Origin: Mycobacterium mantenii | GTDB lineage: Bacteria > Actinomycetota > Actinomycetes > Mycobacteriales > Mycobacteriaceae | Direction of reading: 5' to 3' | Assembly: GCF_010731775.1 (NCBI RefSeq) | Contig: NZ_AP022590.1 | Location: 992,001 to 1,056,000 of the forward strand | Length of the DNA: 64,000 nucleotides | Part shown: positions 18,146-26,795 of the stretch, piece by piece | How positions within the stretch are numbered: position 1 is the stretch's first letter | How the letters are laid out: each line of letters opens with the position of its first letter | Translations under genes and position numbers: made by a program | Notes under the pieces: model-generated | What the model saw: only the letters and a program-made list of their open reading frames with translations | What the model was told of the DNA's origin: nothing | Databases searched by the model: none

Positions 18146-21100
18146 ATGGCGGAACTGCTTCCCCTGGCCCAGGCCGACGCCATATCCCACAGCCTCCTCG
18201 ACTACCTGGGTACCACGTTCGCGCTTGCGGACCCCGATGCGCGCCGCGTGCTCGCCGAATTCCTGCAGCACCCCGAGACTGGGATGTTCCGTGGACCGTA
18301 CGTACGGGTGCGGTTACCGTTTCGGCCCGCTGCCGAAGGCTGGCGCGATCATCTCGAGTGGTACGGGGGCTTCCCGCCCTATGGTCACCAAGCCGCGGCG
18401 TTCGCCCGTCTGAGCAGCTACCGACTGACTGCTGACCGGCCGCGCCCGCAGCCCACCCTGGTCACCACCGGCACCGGATCCGGCAAGACCGAGGCGTTCC
18501 TCTACCCGATCCTCGATCACGTCCAACGCGCCAAACGCGAAGGCGTAACCGGTATGAAGGCGCTCATCCTCTACCCGATGAATGCTCTGGCCAACGATCA
18601 GGCCCTGCGGTTGACCAGCCTGCTCACCGAACACGCCGCGCTGGCCGGGGTGACCGCCGCCCTCTACACCGGGGAGGCAGGCCCACAGCGCACCAAGGTC
18701 ACGGCCGATGGGCTCATCACCGACCGCGCCGTGATCCGCGACCTCGCACCCGACATCTTGCTCACTAACTACAAGATGCTCGACCAACTACTGCTGCGTT
18801 CCGCCGACGCCGACATCTGGCGTCAGAGCGCGCACAGCCTGCAGTACCTCGTGCTCGACGAGTTTCACACCTACGACGGCGCGCAGGGCACCGACGTGTC
18901 GATGCTGCTGCGCCGCCTCGGTCTCACCCTGAAAAGCCATTGGACGCCAAACGATCCCGCTGTCACCGACGAGGACTGGCAGCGCCCGCTGGGCCGTATC
19001 ACCCCGGTTGCCACGTCGGCCACGCTCGGTGATGGCGGCGATCCGACGGCCATGTTGGATTTCGCCGCGACCGTCTTCGGCGACATGTTCACCCCCGACG
19101 CCGTCATCACCGAGTCACTGTTCACCGTCGCCGAATGGGCAGGTGACGCGGCCGATCGGCTACAAACCGGCGGGTGGCGGCCCGCCGAACTGGACGAGGC
19201 CCGCATCGCTGACCTCGCCGAATCAGTGCCTGCGCAAGCCGATCCGGCAGTCCGCGCGCTGGCGATGCTGCGGGGGCTGCACGACGGGGGCGACGACACC
19301 GCACTGACGGCGGCCATGACCGACGACGGCGCGTTGGTGCTGGATCTGGTCAAGGCGCACCCGGTGTTCGGCCGACTCGCCGAATATGCCTCGGCGGCAA
19401 CCGGAATCGACGACCTGAGCCATCGGCTGTTCAACCCCGGCCGCGACGACCCAGACGACACCGCCCGCCGCCACGTGGTTACCACCGCGCTCATCGACAC
19501 CCTCAGCCATGTGCGCGCTCGCCACGGACGCGGCGCGCTGTCGGTCGACGTGCATCTGTGGATCCGCGAGCTCACCCGCATCGCCCGAGCCGCGACCGGT
19601 TCACCGCACTTCATCTGGGAGGACGACGGCGTCCACGTCGGCGAGACCGACCACTCCGCCGCCTATCTGCCGGCCCTGTACTGCCGGCACTGCAACCGCT
19701 CGGGCTGGGCGGTCACCCTGGCCCCGACGGGGTGGGACTTCGACGCCGACGACAGCACCATCCGTCGACGCAAACTGCGCAACGACGACCGCTTCCGCGC
19801 GTTCATCCACGCCCCGGTCGAGGCCGACAAGTACAACCCCGCCGACGAAGAGTCGCAGCGCAACGCGCCGTCGCGGCTGGGCTGGCTGATGGTGCCCGAA
19901 CGGCACATCACCTTCACCATGCCCGCTGAGGAGAAACTCGCCGAGGGCGCCGCGCTGCCGGTGCTCGTACACAGCTCTGATACCGCCGGCGACGATTCGG
20001 TCAACGACACCTGCCCGTCATGTCGGCAGCGCGACGGCATCCGGTTCCTCGGCTCGGCGATCGCCACCATGCTCTCGGTGTCGCTGTCCACTCTCTTTGG
20101 CACGCCCAACCTCAACCCGGCGGAGAAACGCGCCCTGGTCTTCACCGACAGCGTGCAGGACGCCGCCCACCGCGCTGGATTCGTGCAGGCGCGCTCCCAC
20201 GCGCTGACCCTGCGCACCCTGGCCCGGCAGGCACTCGACCGCGGCGAGACCGACCTCGCCTCGCTGGCTCACCGGATGATCGACCTCGCGGGCAACGACG
20301 CCGGTGCCCGCTACCGGCTACTTCCTCCCGAACTTGCAGAGCGCGAAGCGTTTTCGGCGTTCTGGCAGCCCCGCACCGTGTCCGCGAAGACCCGCAACCT
20401 CGTCCGCCGCCGCCTGCTGCTCGACGTCCAGCTCGAATTCGGCCTGCGCTCCGGCGTCGGCCGCACGCTGGAGACCACGGGCAGCGCCGTCGCGCACGTC
20501 GACGTCGCGGCATCGGTGCTGCGCGCCTGCGCCGCCGAAGCGCTGCTGGCCGCCGAGGTTCAGCTGAGCTTCGACGACATCGACGACGCGGTGTTGACCG
20601 CGTGGGTGCGCGGTGTGCTGGAACGGATGCGCAGCCGCGGCGCCGTCGAGCACGAATGGTTCGACAAGTTCCGGCGCGAGGACGGCAACCGGTGGTGGGT
20701 CACCGGCGGTCGGCGCCGTGACCAGGGTATGCCTGGCTTCGGGAGGGGCAACTCCGCGCCGGGATTCCCCGTGCTGGGCGGTTCGGCGCGCGACACCGAC
20801 CTGGAGCCGGTGAGTGCCGCGCGGGGCTGGTACCCGTCCTGGACCGCCAAAGTGCTCGGCGTCGGGACCGGTGAGGCGACGGTGCTGTCGCGGCTGGTGT
20901 TCGCCCGGCTGCGGGCCCGCGAGATCCTCGGCGAGGTCGTCACCGCTTCCGGCGGGCAGACGTTTCACCTGCCGGCCAGCGCGGTCGTCGCCCGAGTGGT
21001 TGAGAACTCGGAGATCGGGTCCGACGGGTTAGCGCTGATCTGCGACACCTGCCGAAACACGGTGCACAGCTATCCCGAGACCATCGCCCAGCTCGTCGCC

Positions 21101-24100
21101 GCGCCATGCCTGGTGGCCCGCTGTGTGGGCACCATGCGCCGTCATCGCGTCGAGGACAACTTCTACCGACAGATGTACGCGGCCACCGACATCCGCCGCG
21201 TGGTGTCCCGAGAACACACCAGCCTGCTTCCCGCCGAGACCCGGCTGCTCTACGAATCGCAATTCAAACAAGTTGACCCGCCGCCCGACGCGCCCAACGT
21301 GCTCGTAGCCACCCCGACACTCGAGATGGGCATCGACATCGGCGACCTGTCGGCAGTCATGCTGTCCTCGCTGCCGCGTTCGGTGGCGTCCTACCTGCAG
21401 CGGGTTGGCCGGGCAGGGCGGTTGACCGGCAATGCGCTGGCCCTGGCGTTCGTCACCGGCCGCGGCGACCAACTGCCCCGGTTCAACCACCCGGGGCGCA
21501 TCATCAACGGCGCAGTCCGACCGCCCGCCACCTACCTCGACGCCGAGGAGATCCTTCGCCGCCAATTCACCGCATCGGTCGCCGACGTGCTCGCCCGCCG
21601 CCCTGGGGCCCCGCACCCGCGTAACACCCCGGAAGCGTTGCGCACCACAACCTCCGGGAGTTACCTCGGCGCACTCATCGCTGAGGCCGAGACCCGCTGC
21701 GACGAACTGGTCGACCAATTCCTGTCCGGCATGCCGCCGCTGGACGACGACGTGGTCGCCCGGTTGCGCCGCTTCCCACGACCCAACCCCGACGACGGCG
21801 GCAGCAGCGAGTTCGCCTGGCGCTGCCACGTCGCCAGCCAGGTGTGGAACCGGCGCATCGAAACCCTGACCCACCGCAAGACCGCCGCCGAGAAGGCGCT
21901 GCCGATCCTGCTGGAACGGGCCACCTCACCGGCGGCCACCGACGACGACAAACGTGAGTTGCGTACCGCGCAGGCGTCGGTTCGGCTCATCGGCAAGCAA
22001 CTGGCCAACCTGCGCTCGGAATACTGGATCAGCGCGCTGGAATCGTGCGGACTTCTGCCCAACTACACCTTGCTCGACGACTCCGTCACGCTGTCGGTGT
22101 CGGTGAACTGGCAGAACCCCGAAACCCAGGAGTACGAGCACTCCGAGTTCGAACTCACCCGAGGCTCAGCGCAGGCGCTGCGCGACTTCGCCCCCGGATC
22201 CACCTTCTACTCCAACGGATTCGCGATCGCCATCGACGCGATCGATCTGGGCCCCGAAGGCGAACAGGTCCGCGCGTGGGTGTGCTGCCCGCGGTGCGGA
22301 TACGTTCGGGAAATCGACGCCGACGGCGGCGATGCACCCACCCAGTGCCCACGGTGCGGCTCCCACGGTATCGCCGACGTCAGCCAGCGCCTGCCGGTCG
22401 CCGAACTGACCAGCGTGTCGGCGATCATCCGCCGCGAAGAAGCCACCATCGATGATGGCTCCGACGAACGCGCGCGCGAGCGGTTTACTGTGCAGCCCCT
22501 GGCCGACATCGACCACGCCCACGTCACCAAATACTGGTACGTCCAATCCCACGGTTTCGGCGCCAAGCACTTGCGCAACGTGACGATCCGCTGGGTCAAC
22601 CTGGGCCGCGCGGGTGTTGGGGGCGGAGCGAAACGGCTCATCAGTGGTGACGAGGTTGACGCCGCCCTGTTCCGGGTGTGCTCGGAGTGCGGCAAGCTCG
22701 ACATCGCCAGCGGGGTCAACCACCGCCGTGAACACCGCCCCTGGTGCTCGCGGCGGGCCACCCACGAGGAGTCCACCACGGATTTAGCGTTGGCGCGGCG
22801 CCTGACGACCGAGGGACTGGTGCTACGCCTACCGCAATCGATCACCCTCGGCGACGCGTTCGCCATCCCGTCGCTGTCGGCCGCCGTCTTGCTTGGGCTC
22901 CGGGAGCAGATCGGCGGCGATCCCGACCACCTGCAGATCATCACCATCGTCGACCCCGCACCCAGCGGCAACACCGAGCAAGCTTTGCTGCTGCACGACG
23001 TTGTTCCCGGTGGCACCGGCTACCTCAGCGACTTCACCGACCCGGCCACGGTGTGGGACCTGCTGCACCGCGCCTGGAAAATCCTGCGGGACTGCGAATG
23101 CCGCCACGACGGCCGACTGGCCTGCGAAAGCTGCCTGCTGCCCTTCGCCGCACCACCTGAGGTCACCCACACCTCACGTTCGGTGGCTGAACGGCATCTC
23201 ACCGGCCTGCTCATCGGTCGTGAACCCAAACCCGGCGAGGACGTTGAAGTTCCGGATTCGATGCCGTGGATGCTCACCATGGAAGAGCCCGGTGTCAACG
23301 ACCCGGAATCCAACCTGGAGAAGCGGTTCCGCGTCGCGCTCGCCAAACGGCTGAAGGCGATTGGAGCGGCGATCACCGAGAAACCCACCGACAGCGGCGT
23401 GGCCTGGGATATTGCGCTGGGCTCCGCCCACCGCTGGACCTTGCGGCCCCAGGAGTACGTGCTGGGATGCCAACCCGACTTCATCCTCACCTACGCCGGG
23501 GGCGGGATCTCGCCGACCGCGGTGTTCACCGACGGTTGGCTCTACCACGCCTCCCCGGCCCATAACCGTCTCGCTGACGACGCGGAGAAACGACGTAACT
23601 TGCGCGACGCCGGCTATCAGGTCATCGCGGTGACCCACGACGACGTCAACGACACACCTCACGTGTCGCCGGCGTTGCGTACCGATATGCAGGCCACACT
23701 GCTGACCACCGCGGGTGACCAACTATCCAGGGGGATGGTCGATCTGGTGTTCAGAACCGCGATCGACCTGCTCGTCGCGTGGATCCAACAACCGCAACGT
23801 GACGCCCGTCAACGGCTGGCGAACTGGCTGCCAGCTATGGGCCTGATGAGCACCATGCAGACCGGCACACGCACCACCGACACTGAACCACTGACGACGC
23901 TGGCCGTGCAATCGCTCGATGGTGGGCCGGTCGCGGACCCGTCGGGCAACACGTCGGTGTGGGCGTTTGGTGGTTTCGCCTTCGCGGTTCGTATGACCGG
24001 ACAACCGTTCTCGGCCGAGGCCGCGATCGTCATCGACGACAACGACGCGGCACTGCACAGCGACAGCAGGGACGGATGGCGAGAATGGCTGCGCTGGTCG

Positions 24101-24484
24101 AACCTGCTGAACTTCCGGTCGGTGCCCCCTGTCATCACGACCCGCCGCCATGCCGCCCACGGCGTATCGCAACCGGCAACGCCCGTCCGCGCAGAAGGTT
24201 TGGAGGCCGGTTCACTTGCGGGAGCTTGGCGTGACGCCTACGAACAGGCCGACGCCGCCGGCCAAGAGCTGATCAGGAAGCTCGCCGAAACGGCCCTCCC
24301 CGCACCCGACGTCGGCGAGGAGGTCGATGGCATACCGGTCGAGATCTCCTGGCCCACCCGCAGAATCGTCGTCGATCTCGGTCTGGACGACGACGAACGC
24401 CGCCACCTCACCTCCTCAGGTTGGACAGTGTGCGCCGCGGATGTACCCAACCTGAGCGCGGTTCTACTGGACGGAGGTTCCTAG
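18146..24484 (+). CDS. Giant DEAD/DEAH-type helicase with DUF1998 and nuclease-like C-terminal part (DrmA/DrmB-like fusion)
   Basis: 2112 aa, SF2 helicase. The N-terminal ATPase shows TTGTGSGKTEAF near residues 105-117, LYPMNALANDQ near 142, DEFHTYDG near 238 (DEFH in place of DEAH) and TSATLG near 290. A long insertion with CxxC pairs (YCRHCNRSGW, CPSCRQRDG) separates it from helicase C: ATPTLEMGIDIGDL near 1055 and QRVGRAGR near 1087. Further zinc ribbons precede the DUF1998 region, with VVPGGTGYL near 1620 and CECRHDGRLACESCLL near 1650. Residues about 1720-1832 resemble a Vsr/DUF559-type nuclease (LEKRF, QPDFIL, FTDGWLYH, LRDAGYQVIAVTHDDV). In class 1 DISARM the helicase (DrmA) and DUF1998 protein (DrmB) are separate; here both features are in one chain. 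Confidence 0.75.
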   Translation: MAELLPLAQADAISHSLLDYLGTTFALADPDARRVLAEFLQHPETGMFRGPYVRVRLPFRPAAEGWRDHLEWYGGFPPYGHQAAAFARLSSYRLTADRPRPQPTLVTTGTGSGKTEAFLYPILDHVQRAKREGVTGMKALILYPMNALANDQALRLTSLLTEHAALAGVTAALYTGEAGPQRTKVTADGLITDRAVIRDLAPDILLTNYKMLDQLLLRSADADIWRQSAHSLQYLVLDEFHTYDGAQGTDVSMLLRRLGLTLKSHWTPNDPAVTDEDWQRPLGRITPVATSATLGDGGDPTAMLDFAATVFGDMFTPDAVITESLFTVAEWAGDAADRLQTGGWRPAELDEARIADLAESVPAQADPAVRALAMLRGLHDGGDDTALTAAMTDDGALVLDLVKAHPVFGRLAEYASAATGIDDLSHRLFNPGRDDPDDTARRHVVTTALIDTLSHVRARHGRGALSVDVHLWIRELTRIARAATGSPHFIWEDDGVHVGETDHSAAYLPALYCRHCNRSGWAVTLAPTGWDFDADDSTIRRRKLRNDDRFRAFIHAPVEADKYNPADEESQRNAPSRLGWLMVPERHITFTMPAEEKLAEGAALPVLVHSSDTAGDDSVNDTCPSCRQRDGIRFLGSAIATMLSVSLSTLFGTPNLNPAEKRALVFTDSVQDAAHRAGFVQARSHALTLRTLARQALDRGETDLASLAHRMIDLAGNDAGARYRLLPPELAEREAFSAFWQPRTVSAKTRNLVRRRLLLDVQLEFGLRSGVGRTLETTGSAVAHVDVAASVLRACAAEALLAAEVQLSFDDIDDAVLTAWVRGVLERMRSRGAVEHEWFDKFRREDGNRWWVTGGRRRDQGMPGFGRGNSAPGFPVLGGSARDTDLEPVSAARGWYPSWTAKVLGVGTGEATVLSRLVFARLRAREILGEVVTASGGQTFHLPASAVVARVVENSEIGSDGLALICDTCRNTVHSYPETIAQLVAAPCLVARCVGTMRRHRVEDNFYRQMYAATDIRRVVSREHTSLLPAETRLLYESQFKQVDPPPDAPNVLVATPTLEMGIDIGDLSAVMLSSLPRSVASYLQRVGRAGRLTGNALALAFVTGRGDQLPRFNHPGRIINGAVRPPATYLDAEEILRRQFTASVADVLARRPGAPHPRNTPEALRTTTSGSYLGALIAEAETRCDELVDQFLSGMPPLDDDVVARLRRFPRPNPDDGGSSEFAWRCHVASQVWNRRIETLTHRKTAAEKALPILLERATSPAATDDDKRELRTAQASVRLIGKQLANLRSEYWISALESCGLLPNYTLLDDSVTLSVSVNWQNPETQEYEHSEFELTRGSAQALRDFAPGSTFYSNGFAIAIDAIDLGPEGEQVRAWVCCPRCGYVREIDADGGDAPTQCPRCGSHGIADVSQRLPVAELTSVSAIIRREEATIDDGSDERARERFTVQPLADIDHAHVTKYWYVQSHGFGAKHLRNVTIRWVNLGRAGVGGGAKRLISGDEVDAALFRVCSECGKLDIASGVNHRREHRPWCSRRATHEESTTDLALARRLTTEGLVLRLPQSITLGDAFAIPSLSAAVLLGLREQIGGDPDHLQIITIVDPAPSGNTEQALLLHDVVPGGTGYLSDFTDPATVWDLLHRAWKILRDCECRHDGRLACESCLLPFAAPPEVTHTSRSVAERHLTGLLIGREPKPGEDVEVPDSMPWMLTMEEPGVNDPESNLEKRFRVALAKRLKAIGAAITEKPTDSGVAWDIALGSAHRWTLRPQEYVLGCQPDFILTYAGGGISPTAVFTDGWLYHASPAHNRLADDAEKRRNLRDAGYQVIAVTHDDVNDTPHVSPALRTDMQATLLTTAGDQLSRGMVDLVFRTAIDLLVAWIQQPQRDARQRLANWLPAMGLMSTMQTGTRTTDTEPLTTLAVQSLDGGPVADPSGNTSVWAFGGFAFAVRMTGQPFSAEAAIVIDDNDAALHSDSRDGWREWLRWSNLLNFRSVPPVITTRRHAAHGVSQPATPVRAEGLEAGSLAGAWRDAYEQADAAGQELIRKLAETALPAPDVGEEVDGIPVEISWPTRRIVVDLGLDDDERRHLTSSGWTVCAADVPNLSAVLLDGGS

Positions 24485-26685
24485 TGCCCCAAATCATCCT
24501 CGGCCCCGGGCTCAAGAAACTCGACGGCAGCCTGCAGAAGGCTACCTACAGTTTCCTGGCCAAACTCGCCACCGACGACACCGCCCCAGGGCTGCACATC
24601 GAACCGATCAACAATTCGGCCGACCCGCGCGCCCGGACCGGCCGCGTGGACCTTTCTTTCCGCGCAGTCCTTTTCAAGCTGCAGGGCAGCCAGGAGGACG
24701 CCTCCTACGTCTTCGCCGGGACATACCCGCACGACGAGGCGATCGCGGTCGCCCAGAAATCCAAGATCAGCATCAACCCCCGCAACGGCGTAGCCGAACT
24801 CATCCCTGTCGACGAGTTCAGCCCGCCCCCGGCAGCTATCGTCGAGCCGCCAAGCTCACCGATGGAGTCTCAGCGCGCCGAACACAGTCTGCGCCAGCGT
24901 GAGTACACCGTCGACGACCTCACCGACCTCGGTATCGACGCCGCCTTCGCGGAGGGCGCGCTCGATCTCCTCGGCGAGGACACTGTACTCGAGTACGCCG
25001 AATCCGCCCCGGCGTCATGGCAGGGCGGAGCACTCATCGATCTCTACACCGGCGACTCGTTCGCCGATGTACGCGCGAAATACCAACTGTCCGAACCCGT
25101 TTCCGTGGACACCGCCAACGACGACGCCGTACTCGCCGCGATGCAGCACCCGGCTGCCCGGATGGAGTTTGCGTTCATCGAAGACAACGCCGACCTGCGC
25201 GCGGCAATCGAGAATCCCGACTTCGCGGCGTGGCGCATCTTCCTACATCCTGAGCAGCGCAACTACACCACCCACCGCACCAACGGTGCCTTCCGACTGA
25301 CCGGTGGCGCAGGCACCGGAAAAACCGTCGTGCTCCTGCACCGCGCGCGAGAACTGCAGCGCCGCAACCCCGGAGCGCGGATCGTACTAACCACTTTCAA
25401 CCAGACCCTGGCACAGAGCCTCGCAGAGCAACTCAGGATCCTCGACGCCGACATCGTGGTGGCGGACGACCTCGGCAGCCCCGGGGTCTACGTGGCTGGC
25501 GTCGACACCATCGCTCGCCGAGTGCTGGCTACCGCGTCGGGACTCGGCGGCGGCAACGGACAACCCGGCCCGGTCGCCGAGGCGCTGGGACCACGGACCG
25601 CTGAGGTGCTAAAGGTGACGCCGGCGCAAGCCTGGCACTCCGCGGCCGAGCAGCATGTCGGTGAGCTACCGGACGCGCTGCGTTCGGCTTCTTTCCTGGA
25701 GGCCGAGTATGCGACGGTCGTCCTGCCCAATCACGTCGTCACCCGAGAGCAGTATCTAAAGGTGCGTCGGCCTGGCCGTGGTGTGGCACTCAATCGGACA
25801 CGCCGAAACTCGGTGTGGGACATCATCGAGACCTACCGCGCGGGTGCGGCGGCCGAAGGTTCGACCGATTTCGACGAGAAAGCGGCGATCGCGGCGCAGG
25901 TCCTTGACGGCGGCGCCGACCGGCCGGCGGATCACGTGTTGGTCGATGAGGCCCAGGATCTCACTCCGTGCCGCTTGCTGTTGGTGCGGGCGCTGGCCGC
26001 CGCTGGCCCTGACGACCTGTTCCTTGCCGAGGATTCCCACCAGCGCATCTACGGCCAACGAATCACGTTGAGCCGCTATGGAATCAACATCGTCGGTCGG
26101 TCCCGGCGTCTGACTCTGAACTACCGGACCACACAGGAGAACCTGCGCTACGCGCTAGGCGTCCTGTCCGGCGAGCAGTACTCCGATCTCGACGAAGAAC
26201 CCGAGAGCACGACCGGCTACCGGTCAGCTCGGCGCGGGCCCAAACCCGTCATCATCAAAGCGCAATCTCTGACCGACCAATACCAGAAGGTTGCCGACCT
26301 CGTACAGTCTTGGATCGACGACGGTACGGCCCCGGAGAGCATTGGACTGTTGGTGCCGACCCGTAAGGAAGCCGAAAGCCTGCCTCGAGCACTCGGTGAC
26401 CGAGACGTGACGGTGGCCTTCGTCGACAGGGATAAAACCGGCCCGCCTAAGACCCCCGTGGTGATGACCATGCACCGCGCGAAGGGTATGGAATTCGCTA
26501 AGGCGGTGCTCGTCGGAGTCGGCGAGAAGTCGCTGCCGCGAAGCTATCTAATCGATGCGGTACCAGAGGAGGAGCGCGCCGACATCCTGCGACGCGAGCG
26601 TTCGCTGCTTTACGTGGCTGCCACCCGAGCGCGGGACGAACTTGTCGTTATGTACGTGGGGGAGCCGAGCGCATTGTTGCCGTAG
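24484..26685 (+). CDS. SF1 (UvrD/Rep-like) helicase with RelE-like N-terminal domain
   Basis: 733 aa, starting at GTG 24484, which shares its first base with the preceding TAG stop; GGAGG lies 6-10 nt upstream. Residues about 1-105 follow the pattern of RelE/ParE-fold proteins (FLAKLATDDTAPGLHIEPI, RTGRVDLSFRAVLF, YPHDEAIAVAQK). The helicase core has GGAGTGKTVVLLHRA near 272, VLVDEAQDLTP near 486, LNYRTTQENLRYALG near 548 and MTMHRAKGMEFAKAVLVG near 662, then YVAATRARDELVV. It is the fourth gene of the defence run, in the place where class 1 DISARM would have a phospholipase-D-like drmC. Role inferred: DNA unwinding, possibly with RNA or protein recognition by the N-terminal domain. Confidence 0.78.
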   Translation: MPQIILGPGLKKLDGSLQKATYSFLAKLATDDTAPGLHIEPINNSADPRARTGRVDLSFRAVLFKLQGSQEDASYVFAGTYPHDEAIAVAQKSKISINPRNGVAELIPVDEFSPPPAAIVEPPSSPMESQRAEHSLRQREYTVDDLTDLGIDAAFAEGALDLLGEDTVLEYAESAPASWQGGALIDLYTGDSFADVRAKYQLSEPVSVDTANDDAVLAAMQHPAARMEFAFIEDNADLRAAIENPDFAAWRIFLHPEQRNYTTHRTNGAFRLTGGAGTGKTVVLLHRARELQRRNPGARIVLTTFNQTLAQSLAEQLRILDADIVVADDLGSPGVYVAGVDTIARRVLATASGLGGGNGQPGPVAEALGPRTAEVLKVTPAQAWHSAAEQHVGELPDALRSASFLEAEYATVVLPNHVVTREQYLKVRRPGRGVALNRTRRNSVWDIIETYRAGAAAEGSTDFDEKAAIAAQVLDGGADRPADHVLVDEAQDLTPCRLLLVRALAAAGPDDLFLAEDSHQRIYGQRITLSRYGINIVGRSRRLTLNYRTTQENLRYALGVLSGEQYSDLDEEPESTTGYRSARRGPKPVIIKAQSLTDQYQKVADLVQSWIDDGTAPESIGLLVPTRKEAESLPRALGDRDVTVAFVDRDKTGPPKTPVVMTMHRAKGMEFAKAVLVGVGEKSLPRSYLIDAVPEEERADILRRERSLLYVAATRARDELVVMYVGEPSALLP

Positions 26686-26753
26686 ATGGCCACTTTTGCC
26701 GGTGGTCTGTGCCACGTTTTTTGTGCGGAGCTGGTGAAACGGGAGAAGGATCG

Positions 26754-26795
26754 ATGATGCCGTGGTTGATCGTGAGGCGCGAAGACCATGTCTGA
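26754..26795 (+). CDS. Possible 13-codon leader peptide before the Druantia-like pair
   Basis: ATG 26754 is preceded by GAGAAGGA at good spacing and encodes MMPWLIVRREDHV, with its stop inside the start of the 1107-aa gene (ATG 26788). That larger gene has only a weak ribosome site of its own, so translational coupling through this leader is plausible. No attenuator hairpin was seen. Confidence 0.3.
   Translation: MMPWLIVRREDHV

Noticed and set aside
24484..26685. Phospholipase-D-like DrmC in the fourth position
   Set aside because: No HxK(x)4D motif is present; the protein has SF1 helicase motifs and a RelE-like N-terminus.
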